Shown here piece after piece: positions 19,648 to 28,386 of a stretch of DNA of 64,000 bases. The translations under genes were made by a program, and so were the position numbers. Below the pieces are notes generated by a model. It was not told the origin of the DNA and did no database searches. It worked only from the letters and a program-made list of their open reading frames with translations. Source of the stretch: DASQPR01 sp963797675 (GTDB lineage: Bacteria > Actinomycetota > Actinomycetes > Mycobacteriales > Micromonosporaceae). Where the stretch lies: assembly GCA_963797675.1 (NCBI GenBank), contig CAWCQQ010000020.1:13944-77943 (forward strand), given 5' to 3'. Position 1 is the stretch's first letter; each line of letters starts with the position of its first letter.

Positions 19648-19815
19648 CTAGCTTTCGGCGTGTGCGCCGCCGGGCGTTTCGTTCAACGCGGCGACCCGGC
19701 GGTGATACTCGCTCACGGCATCCTGCAGCGATAGATCTTTGGTGCTACGGATACCGGCGATCGCTCCGATCACGTTTCCGTCGCGTACCAGTTGATTGAT
19801 CTGGTCTTCGGTCAT
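19648..19815 (-). CDS. Small 55-residue protein
   Basis: A short gene reading MTEDQINQLVRDGNVIGAIAGIR...LSLQDAVSEYHRRVAALNETP...HAES. It is helical, acidic at the start and has no membrane segment; the upstream sequence contains GGAGAG about 5 nt before the ATG. The pattern of an N-terminal D-x-I-x-x-L motif and a V-x-Y/EYHRR stretch resembles short ribosomal-protein L7/L12 C-terminal-like modules found in actinobacteria (DxxxxKVxAIKxxRxxTGLxLxEAK...), but that link is inference. It is convergent with pyrE, 16 bp apart. Confidence 0.6.
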   Translation of the reverse strand: MTEDQINQLVRDGNVIGAIAGIRSTKDLSLQDAVSEYHRRVAALNETPGGAHAES

Positions 19816-19926
19816 GTCCGTCTCTCCTCACCGCGGTACGCGAAGAATATCCACGTTGTGCCGGGCGGTCGCACGGTGGGGAGGTCCGTGCCCATGACTC
19901 GATGTCCCGTGGCATAGCATCGAATT

Positions 19927-20334
19927 ATGGATCTTCGTAAGAACCGGCTTCCCGAGAGCCTTGTTGCGCTGCTACAACAGCCGAGTCTGTGTTCATTCGC
20001 CACGATCATGCCGGACGGTTCCCCGCACATCACGCAGACGTGGGTCGACACCGACGGCACCAACATCTTGATCAACAGCGTCCGGGGGTTCCAGAAGATC
20101 AAGAACATCGAACGCGACCCGCGCGTGGCGCTCACGATTTCGGACGCGACAGACCCCATGCGCTATTTCTGGGTACGCGGGATCGTACGCAACGTGACCG
20201 GCGACGGCGCGGTCGACCACATCGAGAAGCTCGCCCAGCGCTATCTCGGCGGCCCCTACCCGTGGTTCGGCGGGCGTGACCAGGTCCGTCAACTCATCAC
20301 GATCGAGCCCACCAAGGTGAGTACCGGCCGCTAA
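19927..20334 (+). CDS. PPOX-class F420/FMN-dependent split-barrel protein
   Basis: 135 residues with the flavin/deazaflavin split-barrel pattern: LLQQPSLCSFATIMPDGSPHITQTWVDTDGTNILINSVRGFQKIKNIERDPRVALTISD, then YFWVRGIVRNVTGDGAVDHIEKLAQRYLG. The R-G-x-x-K/x-K-I-x-N tract fits F420-binding members of the PPOX class in actinobacteria. Such enzymes reduce diverse substrates (biliverdin, mycotoxins) or bind the cofactor; no specific substrate can be assigned. ATG 19927 starts right at the domain. It is a single gene, divergent from the 55-residue gene. Confidence 0.82.
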   Translation: MDLRKNRLPESLVALLQQPSLCSFATIMPDGSPHITQTWVDTDGTNILINSVRGFQKIKNIERDPRVALTISDATDPMRYFWVRGIVRNVTGDGAVDHIEKLAQRYLGGPYPWFGGRDQVRQLITIEPTKVSTGR

Positions 20335-20416
20335 CGCATCGCGCCGGCTGAGTCCTCTCGAGCGAGTTAGCGTCGCGCTGAGTCGAGATCATGGTGTCGG
20401 TCCTGCGTATCCGTCT

Positions 20417-21769
20417 TCATGTACGCAGGTGGTAGGGGTTGCGGCGCGGACTTTGAGTCGGATCCACGTGGCTCGGAGGGATGAACTCGGGGCGGCGGTC
20501 GGGGCCGATGCGAACGGTCCAGCCGATGTTCGAGTGGATCAGCCGATGGTGATATCCGCAGAGCGCCACTCCGTTGTCGCGATCCGTCGAGCCGCCGCGA
20601 TTCCACGGATCGACATGATGCACGTCGCACCACCGAGGCGGCCGATCACATCCGGGAAAGGCGCAGCCACCGTCGCGTACGACGATTGCGGTCCGGGACG
20701 CGCCGGTGAACAGCCGTCGCGAACGACCGACGTCGATCGGCACACCGGCGCCGCCGAGCACGATCGGGATGAGGCGAGCGTCGCAGGCGAGACGCCGAAT
20801 CGCCGACGCCGACAGCGCCTCCCCGGTATCGAGACGACCCGCGCCACGGAGACCCCCATCGCCAGGCCCGCTATCGAGGACCTCGGTGTCAAAGAGACGG
20901 GTCAGGAGAAGGCCGCTGCTGTCGCCGATCCGCTCGATGAGCGCAAAGATGTCGATCGTGACGTTGAGCTGCGCCGGCTGGCCGCCGTCGGCCGGCAATT
21001 CGCCTGTCCGGAGCGCGAGCCGGCAGACGTCGACGAGCGCGTCGGCCCGACGGCCCGCGACGGTTCGCTGGTCTGCGCCGCCGGTCAGCGGCGCCATGAG
21101 GGGTTCGATCGCGGCGCGGACGATCGCGGCCGACTCGGTGTCCAGCACACCGTGGAGGCGGGTGCGCCCGGAGCCGGTCGGGGAAAGCGTGAGCGATCGG
21201 TCTCGGGCGGCTTGTCGCTCTTCGCGTTCGAGCCGTTTCCGCAGCTGTTCGTCGGCGAGATCGGGCGCGATGTTGGCCAGAACCTGGTCGCCGAGGCGCC
21301 GGAGGATGGCCGGATCGAACTGCCCAGCGAAGTCGATCAGCCGCGTTTCGACCTTCTCCGCGACAGCGCTACCGCACGCGTTCGGGAGTTCATCGAGCAC
21401 TCGGCCGATCGCCAGCGCCTGCTCGGCGGTGACAACCCCGGCGGCGATCGCGGCATGGATGGCCGGCCGCTGGCCGAGAAGTGCGCCGAGTGCTGTGACG
21501 CGATGCGCCTCGCTGATCGACATGTGCACGTGCTCGCGTAGCCAGATCGCCGGATTGGCCGCGCCCGACTGACGGACGATCCCGCGCCCGTCGAGTTCGT
21601 GGACCACGGCGCCGGTCACCGCGGTCAGCCTCGCGGTGACGGCCTGCACGAGGATCACTGCATGCGTCAGTGTCTCGGTGGTCAACCCGTAGAGCGGCCG
21701 GTCCATGAGCTCGATCGAGCCCATATCGAGGGACGCCAGCAGGTCTTCCACAAGACCACTTTGGCACAC
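20417..21769 (-). CDS. DUF222 / 13E12-repeat HNH endonuclease-like protein
   Basis: 450 residues. The N-terminal ~300 residues are the DUF222 module (SGAANPAIWLREHVHMSISEAHRVTALGALLG, then GRRADALVDVCRLAL). The C-terminus carries an HNH core: C-A-F-P-G-C-D-R-P-P, WCDVHHVDPWNRGGSTDRDNGVALCGYHHRLIH and GWTVRIGPDRRPEFIPP. The two Cys pairs and catalytic HH are present, so it is likely active. These are multi-copy genes in mycobacteria and other actinobacteria, suspected of mobility. It is intact, in contrast to genes to its left. A GTG just inside (21751) could also be the start. Confidence 0.88.
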   Translation of the reverse strand: MCQSGLVEDLLASLDMGSIELMDRPLYGLTTETLTHAVILVQAVTARLTAVTGAVVHELDGRGIVRQSGAANPAIWLREHVHMSISEAHRVTALGALLGQRPAIHAAIAAGVVTAEQALAIGRVLDELPNACGSAVAEKVETRLIDFAGQFDPAILRRLGDQVLANIAPDLADEQLRKRLEREERQAARDRSLTLSPTGSGRTRLHGVLDTESAAIVRAAIEPLMAPLTGGADQRTVAGRRADALVDVCRLALRTGELPADGGQPAQLNVTIDIFALIERIGDSSGLLLTRLFDTEVLDSGPGDGGLRGAGRLDTGEALSASAIRRLACDARLIPIVLGGAGVPIDVGRSRRLFTGASRTAIVVRDGGCAFPGCDRPPRWCDVHHVDPWNRGGSTDRDNGVALCGYHHRLIHSNIGWTVRIGPDRRPEFIPPSHVDPTQSPRRNPYHLRT

Positions 21770-21813
21770 CCGTACGACAAAATCCGTTGAAGTTGATCTA
21801 TATCAGAAAGAAA

Positions 21814-23199
21814 TCAGCGCGTGACCGCCTGCTTGATCAACGACCGTCCGAAGTCCCAGATCAGGCCGCTGCCGCTGTGTGCTTCGTCCATCACGTCAAC
21901 GAACGCGTCGACAAACCGGTCGACCTCGCGCTCGCCGATGATCAGCGGCGGGATCAGCTTGATCACCTCGATGTGATCGCCGGAGACCTGGGTCAAAATC
22001 CGGTGCTTGTGGAACAGGCCGTGCACGATCGTCTGGGCGAACAGGCCCTTGCGCGCAGTCTGCAACGCGGTCCACGCTGGCCGGAGCTTCCACGAGGACG
22101 GCCGGTCGAACTCGATGCCGATCATCAGGCCGCGGCCGCGTACCTCGGAGAGCATTTCGTATTTCTCCGTCAACGCCGCGAGCCGCGACTGCAGCGCGTC
22201 GCCGATGCGGCGGGCGTTTGCGACCACCTGCTCGTCGTCCATGACGTGCAGCGTGGCCAGGCCGGCCGCCATCGCCTGGGCGTTCGAGCCGAAGGTCGAG
22301 TCGTGTACGAGGACCCGGTCGATCGTGGAGTAGACCTTCTCGAACACGTCGTGGCGAGCCATCGTCGCGCCGACCGGGATATATCCGCCGGACAGTGCCT
22401 TCGCGGCCGCGACGATGTCGGGCTGCACGCCGTCGTGCTCGAAAGCGAAGAAGTCGCCGGTGCGGCCGATGCCGCTCTGGACTTCGTCGGCGATCAGCAG
22501 GGCCTTGTGGCGGTGTACGAGATCCTGCGCCGCCGCCAGGAAGCCCGGGGGAGCGATCGCGACGCCCTTGCCCTGGATCGGCTCGATCAGGAACGCGGCC
22601 ACGTCGCCCTTGCGCAGCTCGCGTTCCAGCGCGGCGAGATCGCCGAACGGGATCATCGTGTCCGGCAGCAGCGGGTCGAAGCCCTTGCGGAACTCGGCCG
22701 CGCCGTTGACCGACAGCGAGCCGGTAGTGAGGCCGTGGAACGCGTGGTCGCAGTAGATGATCCGGCGGCGGCCGGTGGCGTAGCGGGCGAACTTCAGCGC
22801 GGCCTCGACCGCCTCGGTGCCGCTGTTGCCGAAGTAGACCCGATCGAGGTGCGGCACCTTCGCGAGCAGCTGCTCGGCCAGGATGCCGGCGAGCGGCGGC
22901 GCGTCGAACTGGGTCAGATCGGCGAGTCCGAGATCGACGACGTCGTGGATCGCCTTCCGCACGACCGGGTGGTGCCGGCCGAGCGCGAACACCCCGAAGC
23001 CGGCCAGCATGTCGAGATAGTCGTGGCCGTCGTCGTCATAGAGGTACGCGCCCTCGCCGCGGGTATAGATCTTGTCGAACCCGATCGTGTGCAGCATCCG
23101 TGGTAGCTGCGGGTTGACGTACTGCGCCTGCAGTTCGTAGCGCTCGGCTCCCCGCTTCGCCAGCAGTTCACCGAGATCAAATGTCCGGCTGTTGTCCAC
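21814..23199 (-). CDS. Class III aminotransferase (acetylornithine/ornithine type)
   Basis: 461 residues, PLP-dependent fold type I. Motifs: GEGAYLYDDDGHDYLDMLAGFGVFALGRHHP, the substrate loop FGNSGTEAVEAALKFARYATGR, HAFHGLTTGSLS, AFLIEPIQGKGV, the PLP Asp in LLIADEVQSGIGRTG and the Schiff-base lysine in AAAKALSGGYIPVGA. The ~40-residue N-terminal extension before the barrel is typical of the long aspartate-aminotransferase-family subgroup, which includes ornithine and putrescine enzymes and hopanoid HpnO. No neighbouring arginine or hopanoid genes help decide. The gene is intact. Confidence 0.85.
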   Translation of the reverse strand: MDNSRTFDLGELLAKRGAERYELQAQYVNPQLPRMLHTIGFDKIYTRGEGAYLYDDDGHDYLDMLAGFGVFALGRHHPVVRKAIHDVVDLGLADLTQFDAPPLAGILAEQLLAKVPHLDRVYFGNSGTEAVEAALKFARYATGRRRIIYCDHAFHGLTTGSLSVNGAAEFRKGFDPLLPDTMIPFGDLAALERELRKGDVAAFLIEPIQGKGVAIAPPGFLAAAQDLVHRHKALLIADEVQSGIGRTGDFFAFEHDGVQPDIVAAAKALSGGYIPVGATMARHDVFEKVYSTIDRVLVHDSTFGSNAQAMAAGLATLHVMDDEQVVANARRIGDALQSRLAALTEKYEMLSEVRGRGLMIGIEFDRPSSWKLRPAWTALQTARKGLFAQTIVHGLFHKHRILTQVSGDHIEVIKLIPPLIIGEREVDRFVDAFVDVMDEAHSGSGLIWDFGRSLIKQAVTR

Positions 23200-23377
23200 C
23201 CGTCGAGCCTACGCAATGATCCTGTCTCGCACGATCAAGCAGCCCTTGTCTGTTTGCCCGGCCGGGATATGAAATCCCGCCTGCATGCCGGTCTACCAGC
23301 GACAATAGGCAACGGTCGGGTCGATCTTCTCGTAGGATCAGGGATTGACCTCGATCCACTGAACAAAGCAGGCGATC

Positions 23378-24136
23378 ATGCGAACCCAACGATTCGCGAT
23401 CGGCGCCCTGACATTTGTGGTGGCGCTGACGGCAACGGGCTTCTTCCTCGCAACCAGCCGGGCAAACCCGGCGAGCGCGTACACAACGGGGGCGCAGGAG
23501 CTGCCGCCGACCGGTCTTCCCACGCACATCACACAGACCGCCATCTCTCCGCCTACGCACCAACCTCCGCACTCGTTACATCCGTTACCGTCGCGCATCC
23601 GGGCGTCGCTGATCTATCCGTATCCGGTGACGACCGCGCCGTCCGCGCCCGTCTCGCCGTCGATGCCGGCGTCGCCATCCACGTCACCGTCGCCGTCCGC
23701 CTCGCCGAGCCCGTCACGGACGCCGACGGTCCCGCCGGTGCACCCGACGGCGCCGCGCGGCGGCCCGGTACCCGCACCGGTCCCGACCACGACGCGGATC
23801 GTGCAGCTCGGTACGGTCAACGGCAAGCAGGTGCTGGTCGATCAGACCGGCCGCACGCTCTACCTGTTCACGGGCGATACCACCACCGTCAGCACCTGCA
23901 ACGGTGCGTGCGCGACCACCTGGCCACCGCTGGCCGCCCCGGCGAGGGCCGGCACCGGCGTCGACCCGAGCAAGCTCATGACGTCCACGCGTACGGACGG
24001 ATCGCTGCAGATGACGTACTTCGGGCACCCGCTGTACTACTTCGCCGGCGACCAGCAGCCGGGCCAGGCCCATGGTGAGGGCATCGGCGGCACCTTCTTC
24101 ATGGTCAACGCGCAGGGCCAGCCGGTGACGTCCTGA
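23378..24136 (+). CDS. Secreted protein with PF03640-type repeats
   Basis: 252 residues: signal peptide (AIGALTFVVALTATGFFLATSRANPASA), a long Pro/Ser/Thr-rich linker (residues ~60-135; many TCP/GCC Ser-Pro steps), then two copies of the 'secreted repeat of unknown function' module, with the Trp-centred signature GRTLYLFTGDTTTVSTCNGACATTWPPL and HPLYYFAGDQQPGQAHGEGIGGTFFMV. The paired Cys (CNGAC) is typical. Such proteins are exported or surface-exposed; one proposal links them to redox or metal binding, without proof. The Ser/Pro linker suggests wall spanning. Confidence 0.82.
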   Translation: MRTQRFAIGALTFVVALTATGFFLATSRANPASAYTTGAQELPPTGLPTHITQTAISPPTHQPPHSLHPLPSRIRASLIYPYPVTTAPSAPVSPSMPASPSTSPSPSASPSPSRTPTVPPVHPTAPRGGPVPAPVPTTTRIVQLGTVNGKQVLVDQTGRTLYLFTGDTTTVSTCNGACATTWPPLAAPARAGTGVDPSKLMTSTRTDGSLQMTYFGHPLYYFAGDQQPGQAHGEGIGGTFFMVNAQGQPVTS

Positions 24137-24142
24137 CCGCGT

Positions 24143-24967
24143 CTATCGGGCCAGCATCCGCTGCCGTACGCCTTCGTAGACGGCGATCGCCGCCGACGTG
24201 GCCACGTTCAGGGAATCGGCCCGGCCGAACATCGGGATCTTCACCTTGAACTGAGACCGAGCCAGCCACTCGGCGGACAGGCCGTACTTCTCCGAACCGA
24301 CAGCGATCGCGACCGGCCCGGTCAGGTCGACCTCGGTCAGGAACGTGTCGGTACTCGGTGTCGTCGACACGATCGGGATGCCGTTGGCCCGCAACCAATC
24401 GAGCACCTCGCTCGTGGTGCCGGACGCGAGCGGCACGGAGAACGCGGTGCCCTTGCTGGCCCGGATCAGGTTGGGATTGCCCCAGTCGGTGATCGGACCG
24501 GCCGCGATCACCGCACTGACCGCGGCCGCATCGGCGGTACGCAGCATCGCGCCGAGATTGCCGGGCTTCTCCACGCCCTCGCAGACCAGGATCAGCGGAG
24601 CGTCGCCGACCTGCAGGTTGGCCAGGTCGGTCGATGGTGGCGCGACGACGGCGAGCCAGCCGTCCGGGGACTCGCGGTAGGCGGCCTTCTCGAAGACGGG
24701 CCGGCTCAGCTCGAACATCTCCGCACCCAGGCCGGCAATCCGGTCGACGATCTCGAGCTCGTACGGTTCCCGAACGAGGTCGGGGCAGTAGAAGAGCGCT
24801 TTCGGGCGTACGCCGGCGGTCAGGGCGAGCGCGAGTTCCTCGTACCCCTCGATCAGGATGGCGTCGGCGGTCTCGCGTTGCCGCCGTCGACGGAGGCCGA
24901 CCAGCTCCTTGATCCGTGGGTTGGTCAGGCTCGTGATCTTGGCGGGCGGCCGGCGATCGTTGCGCAT
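24143..24967 (-). CDS. SpoU/TrmH-family RNA 2'-O-methyltransferase
   Basis: 274 residues with an N-terminal substrate-binding domain (ITSLTNPRIKELVGLRRRRQRETADAILIEGYEEL) and the SPOUT knot: motif 1 LILVCEGVEKPGNLGAMLRTADA, motif 2 PVAIAVGSEKYGLSAEW and motif 3 VKIPMFGRADSLNVATSAAIAVYE. The catalytic Arg of motif 1 and Asn of motif 3 are present. It methylates 2'-OH of rRNA or tRNA with SAM; site unknown. It is convergent with the secreted-repeat gene. Confidence 0.88.
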   Translation of the reverse strand: MRNDRRPPAKITSLTNPRIKELVGLRRRRQRETADAILIEGYEELALALTAGVRPKALFYCPDLVREPYELEIVDRIAGLGAEMFELSRPVFEKAAYRESPDGWLAVVAPPSTDLANLQVGDAPLILVCEGVEKPGNLGAMLRTADAAAVSAVIAAGPITDWGNPNLIRASKGTAFSVPLASGTTSEVLDWLRANGIPIVSTTPSTDTFLTEVDLTGPVAIAVGSEKYGLSAEWLARSQFKVKIPMFGRADSLNVATSAAIAVYEGVRQRMLAR

Positions 24968-25028
24968 GGCACAGAGTATCGACCAGTCCGCGTTCCGACG
25001 TGCGGCGACGTGTCGCCCGTCCGCCGGC

Positions 25029-25694
25029 TCAGAATCCGAACGTTTCCGTCACCCGCCGGTTCAGGTCATCCTCGGTCATCGTGGCGTCGATCTCGATGAC
25101 GTGCAGGTCGAGACGTGTCGCTTCCTGGTAGAGGCGTTCGGTGAACATCCGGTCGCGCTCGAGCAGGTTGCGCAACGCCCGCTCCGGATCACCGGTCTTC
25201 CCGGCGATCTGCCACAGCGACCCCCGACTGTCGAACGCGGCCCGACGGAAGTCCGGCGTTGGGAGGAGCCAGACGGCGTGACCGGGGGCGGCGATGAGCG
25301 GTCGTACGAGGTGTGGCAACAGTCGGAAGCCCTCCACGATCACCGGAGGTTCGCTCGGGAGGTCGAGAAGGTCCTCGACGATCAGACCGAATCCCTCGCC
25401 CCGAAACCAATGGAACGTCTCCAGCATGGTCTCCGGAGACCGGTTCACCCATCGCTCGTCCATGTCCATCGCCGCGAACTCGCTCAGGAACGGGCTGTCT
25501 TCGGGGGTGGTCCGGCTGTGGTGATCCGACATCACGTCGTCGGTCGGGTAGAGGCGCAGACCATGCTGAGCCGCCAGGCGACGAGCGATCGTCGACTTGC
25601 CGCCACCGCTTCCGCCGCCGATCCAGTAGACGTGCGCCAGCCGTTCCTGCAGCTCGGTGGCGTCGGCAGCGTTGATGTGTCGCTCAGGTCGCAT
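25029..25694 (-). CDS. P-loop NTPase, kinase-like
   Basis: 221 residues. A Walker A motif GGGSGGGKST lies near residue 30, followed by RLAAQHGLRLYPTDDVMSDH, a Walker B-like VIVEGFRLLPHLV and a basic lid helix (AFDSRGSLWQIAGKTGDPERALRNLLERDRMFTERL). The layout is that of small P-loop kinases (shikimate/cytidylate/gluconate-like), with the YPTDDVMSDH segment in the position of the acceptor site. Substrate is unknown. An unannotated 215-bp gap with no recognisable feature separates it from the cupin gene upstream on the same strand. Confidence 0.7.
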   Translation of the reverse strand: MRPERHINAADATELQERLAHVYWIGGGSGGGKSTIARRLAAQHGLRLYPTDDVMSDHHSRTTPEDSPFLSEFAAMDMDERWVNRSPETMLETFHWFRGEGFGLIVEDLLDLPSEPPVIVEGFRLLPHLVRPLIAAPGHAVWLLPTPDFRRAAFDSRGSLWQIAGKTGDPERALRNLLERDRMFTERLYQEATRLDLHVIEIDATMTEDDLNRRVTETFGF

Positions 25695-25909
25695 CCGTCA
25701 CCCGTACCTATCGACTGCGCTCCCCGCATGATGCGGTGCTGCATGAGCGATCAGCGTATCGACCAATGGGGCGTGACGGCGGGGCCAACGCTCACGGCAC
25801 CAGGACGGTACGAACTCCGGGAACGTCGGGGGTTGTCCAGGTTGACTCGACGTCCGCCAGAGGTGAGGTGCGGGTGGCAACGGCGATAGTGCCGGCGTTG
25901 ATTTCCGGG

Positions 25910-26305
25910 TTAGCGCCGGCGGTAGTCCTCGTCGGTGACGAGGTCGGCCCATTCGGTCTCGGTGCCCTCGGCGGGTGCCTGCCAGATCGCGAGGTGGGTC
26001 ATGAAGTGGTCGTGCGTCGCGCCGTGCCAATGCCACTCGCCCGGTGGGGTATAGACGGTGTCGCCCGGGCGGATCTCGACGACCTTGTCGCCGCGAGACT
26101 GAATCAGACCGCGTCCCTCGGTGACGTGTAGCGTCTGGCCGAGCGCGTGGCGGTGCCAGGCGCTCCGGGCTCCCGGGGCGAAACGAACCGTGTTCACCCG
26201 CATGCGGGACGGCCCTCCGCCCTGAAAAATGACGTCAAACCAAGCGTCGCCGGTGAACATCTCCGGCGATGCCTTGACGGTTGGCTGCTTGTTCAGAAGT
26301 TCCAT
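25910..26305 (-). CDS. Single-domain cupin
   Basis: About 131 residues; GGAGGAG lies 5 nt before ATG 26305. It is a compact beta-barrel with the metal-binding cupin motifs: motif 1 SAWHRHALGQTLHVTEGRGLI (H-R-H, Q, Glu near the end) and motif 2 PGDTVYTPPGEWHWHGATHDHFM. It resembles the mandelonitrile-lyase/YhhW-like carboxymuconolactone-associated cupins that often pair with oxidoreductases, but no partner gene is present here. The metal ligands are intact, so enzymatic activity is plausible. It is divergent from the sigma factor gene. Confidence 0.8.
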   Translation of the reverse strand: MELLNKQPTVKASPEMFTGDAWFDVIFQGGGPSRMRVNTVRFAPGARSAWHRHALGQTLHVTEGRGLIQSRGDKVVEIRPGDTVYTPPGEWHWHGATHDHFMTHLAIWQAPAEGTETEWADLVTDEDYRRR

Positions 26306-26446
26306 GGTCTCCTCCGAAATGGGGGTCCGTGCCCGATCTGTACAGGTCAATGACTGTCTTCGAGGGGTAGATTTTCAGAATTCTGTCCTGTGCGTGCAAC
26401 CTCTGGTACGGCTGCGCCCGTTCTACTGGCGTCGGAAGGAGCTGGC

Positions 26447-26962
26447 GTGCGAGCCGAGGACGAAAACGAGTTCCGGGAATTCGTGGTGGCCCAGATGTCG
26501 CAGCTGCGAAAACTGGCGTACGTGACCTGTGGGGACTGGCACACGGCCGAGGATGCGGTGGCGAATGCCCTGATCAAGCTGTATCCACGCTGGCGCCGGC
26601 TGGATCGGCCCGATCTGTACGTCAAGACCGCAGTCTACCGGGCGGCGATCGACGAAACCCGGCGTCCATGGCGCCGGGAACGATCGTCCGGTGATGCCGT
26701 ACCGGACGTCGCACACGGCGATTCGGCCGCTGAGACCGATGAACGTCTGCGGGTGTGGGCAGCGTTGCGTGCGGTGCCGCCGAGGCAGCGCGCCGCCGTG
26801 ATCCTGCGGCACTACGAGGGTCTGAGCGTCGAGGACACGGCACGCATTCTCGGTTGCAGCGTCGGCACCGCGAAGAGCCAGTCGTCCCGCGGATTGGCCA
26901 AGCTCCGCGACATTTTGGGAACGCAGGACACATTGGAGGAGTTGTCACATGCAGGTCCATGA
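26447..26962 (+). CDS. SigE-family (ECF) RNA polymerase sigma factor
   Basis: 171 residues from GTG 26447, which follows AGGAG at 6 nt; an upstream ATG at 26390 lacks this. Region 2 reads FREFVVAQMSQLRKLAYVTCGDWHTAEDAVANALIKLYPRW...PDLYVKTAVYRAAID. Region 4 reads ALRAVPPRQRAAVILRHYEGLSVEDTARILGCSVGTAKSQSSRGLAKLR, an HTH that contacts the -35 element. This is the SigE/SigM-type ECF subfamily abundant in actinobacteria. It overlaps the next gene by 14 bp, as such sigma genes do with their membrane partner. Confidence 0.88.
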   Translation: MRAEDENEFREFVVAQMSQLRKLAYVTCGDWHTAEDAVANALIKLYPRWRRLDRPDLYVKTAVYRAAIDETRRPWRRERSSGDAVPDVAHGDSAAETDERLRVWAALRAVPPRQRAAVILRHYEGLSVEDTARILGCSVGTAKSQSSRGLAKLRDILGTQDTLEELSHAGP

Positions 26963-28091
26963 AATTGTCGACGTGGTCACGTCAGACCAGCCGCCGCTGC
27001 GCTACACCGCCGACGGCATCATCAACGCCGGACGTCGAGCGCAGCGGCGCCGCCGTGCCGGATGGGCCGGAGCCGGCGTGTTCGCAGCGGTGGCGCTCGT
27101 CGTGGGAGCCGCCGCCGGCGTACCGGCTTTGACCAACCACCCGGCCCGGCCGGCCACACCCGCAGCCGCATCGGTGACGCAGTTTCCGGTAGCGGCCGAC
27201 CCGTTCACGTTCACGTTCGCCGGCTATAACGCCGGCCCATTCCAGGTCCAAAACCCGATCGACGCGTCCACCGCCTATCAGATCGCTTCGATCTACGAGA
27301 CCGGCCGGGTCAGCAACGATCACTCGGTCACGCCGAGCAAAACCACCCCAACCCAAGCAACCCCGATGTTGTACGGGTACCTGACGCTGTACCGGCCCGG
27401 TGCCTTCAATCCGGACGGGATTCCGGGAGGCCATCGGACCACGATCGGCGGTCACGAGGCACTGGAGGCCAGCGGCCCCGGTGAGACAGCGGACATCACC
27501 CACCAGACTCTGGCCTGGAAGTACGCGGGCGACGTGTGGGCGGTCGTCGAGACGTTCTCGAACAGCTCCACCGACCCGTCGGCTCAGGATCTGAGGCAGC
27601 TCGTCAACGGCCTCCGGCCGAGTACGCCGGCGGCGGTGACCGTGCCGTTCAGCATGAGCTACGTACCGGCCGGATACACGCTGGTCGAGACCGGTACGCA
27701 CGCCATGCCCGGTCTGAACGGCATCGCGGCGGCCCGGGAGGGTGACTTCGGCGGTGCGATCTTCGCCAAGCCTGCGCCCCCGACGACCGGCTTGACCGAG
27801 CCGTACGGCGGCGTGGACGGTGCGGATCTGCCGGGCAGCTTCGAGATCTTCATCGTGCCGAGCGAGAATTCAAACCAGCAGTTGGGGAAGGGCCAGACGC
27901 CGCCCGCTCAGCCGGTGTGCGAGCACGGCTTCTGCAACCTCTGGAACGCCGACGGCAGCGTGCAGATCCAGGTCTCCAGCGGCAGCCGGCTGTCCAACAG
28001 CGAGATGAGCAAGATCGCCAAGGGTATCCACCTGGCCGACGTGCAGACCCCGTCCAGCTGGCCGGCTGCCTCGACCGCGCTGAAGCCGTAG
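26949..28091 (+). CDS. Membrane protein coupled to the sigma factor (putative anti-sigma partner)
   Basis: 380 residues: a cytoplasmic N-terminus of ~40 residues (VHEIVDVVTSDQPPLRYTADGIINAGRRAQRRRR), one transmembrane helix (AGWAGAGVFAAVALVVGAAAGVPAL) and a large extracytoplasmic domain rich in Thr/Pro and Gly with no known motif. The 'short N-term, DxI-x-x-G-R-R-x-x-R-R-R, single helix' layout is the standard partner of SigE-family genes. The 14-bp overlap implies translational coupling. Anti-sigma activity is inferred from context; no zinc anti-sigma motif is present. Confidence 0.75.
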   Translation: MQVHEIVDVVTSDQPPLRYTADGIINAGRRAQRRRRAGWAGAGVFAAVALVVGAAAGVPALTNHPARPATPAAASVTQFPVAADPFTFTFAGYNAGPFQVQNPIDASTAYQIASIYETGRVSNDHSVTPSKTTPTQATPMLYGYLTLYRPGAFNPDGIPGGHRTTIGGHEALEASGPGETADITHQTLAWKYAGDVWAVVETFSNSSTDPSAQDLRQLVNGLRPSTPAAVTVPFSMSYVPAGYTLVETGTHAMPGLNGIAAAREGDFGGAIFAKPAPPTTGLTEPYGGVDGADLPGSFEIFIVPSENSNQQLGKGQTPPAQPVCEHGFCNLWNADGSVQIQVSSGSRLSNSEMSKIAKGIHLADVQTPSSWPAASTALKP

Positions 28092-28101
28092 TCCGACCGA
28101 T

Positions 28102-28140
28102 CCGACGCCGCGTTCCCACATCAGTGGGACGCGGCGTCGG
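28102..28140 (+). terminator. Terminator after the sigma/anti-sigma pair
   Basis: A 16-bp G+C-rich stem (ccgacgccgcgttccca pairing with tgggacgcggcgtcgg, one A bulged) with a 5-base loop lies 11 bp after the stop codon. No T-tract follows, so it is either an L-shaped actinobacterial terminator or a transcript-stabilising hairpin. Confidence 0.6.
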
Positions 28141-28177
28141 CGTGCGTCGGCTGCCGACTAGCGACCGTGGCCTGTTG

Positions 28178-28190
28178 CTGAAACTTTCAG
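28178..28190. promoter_or_regulatory. Distal LacI-type operator half-match
   Basis: The sequence ctgaaactttcag is a 13-bp inverted repeat around a central C with the same GAAACTTTC core as the proximal site. It lies ~200 bp before the esterase start. A two-site arrangement would allow looping by a dimeric/tetrameric LacI protein. Confidence 0.5.
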
Positions 28191-28348
28191 AAACCAGCGG
28201 GGACGCGAATCGGTCAGTGGGGCCAGTACCAGCACGGTCGCGAGCCGATCTATCTGCACCTCGCTTTCCGGTCGCAAGGATGTGGCCGGACATTGACGGA
28301 GATAAGTAGGACACCTAGCGTGTGACGGGCTGAAATATATCGACGTTG

Positions 28349-28365
28349 CTCCGAAACTTTCGGAG
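28349..28365. promoter_or_regulatory. Proximal LacI-type operator of the esterase gene
   Basis: The 17-bp palindrome ctccgaaactttcggag has two perfect 8-bp arms around a central C. It sits 21 bp before the ATG, where a bound repressor would block transcription. The CGAAACTTTCG core is the palindrome known upstream of xylanase and other hemicellulase genes of Streptomyces and relatives, and a LacI-family gene follows the esterase. Confidence 0.75.
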
Positions 28366-28386
28366 CCGTATGCCCGAGGAGTGCTT

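Noticed and set aside
20430..21540. Long plus-strand open frame opposite the DUF222-HNH gene
   Set aside because: It is the complement of a clear minus-strand family member; its composition is Arg/Asp-rich shadow sequence with no domain.
21787..23106. Long plus-strand open frame opposite the aminotransferase
   Set aside because: It mirrors an intact PLP enzyme with all motifs; the antisense frame has no recognisable features.
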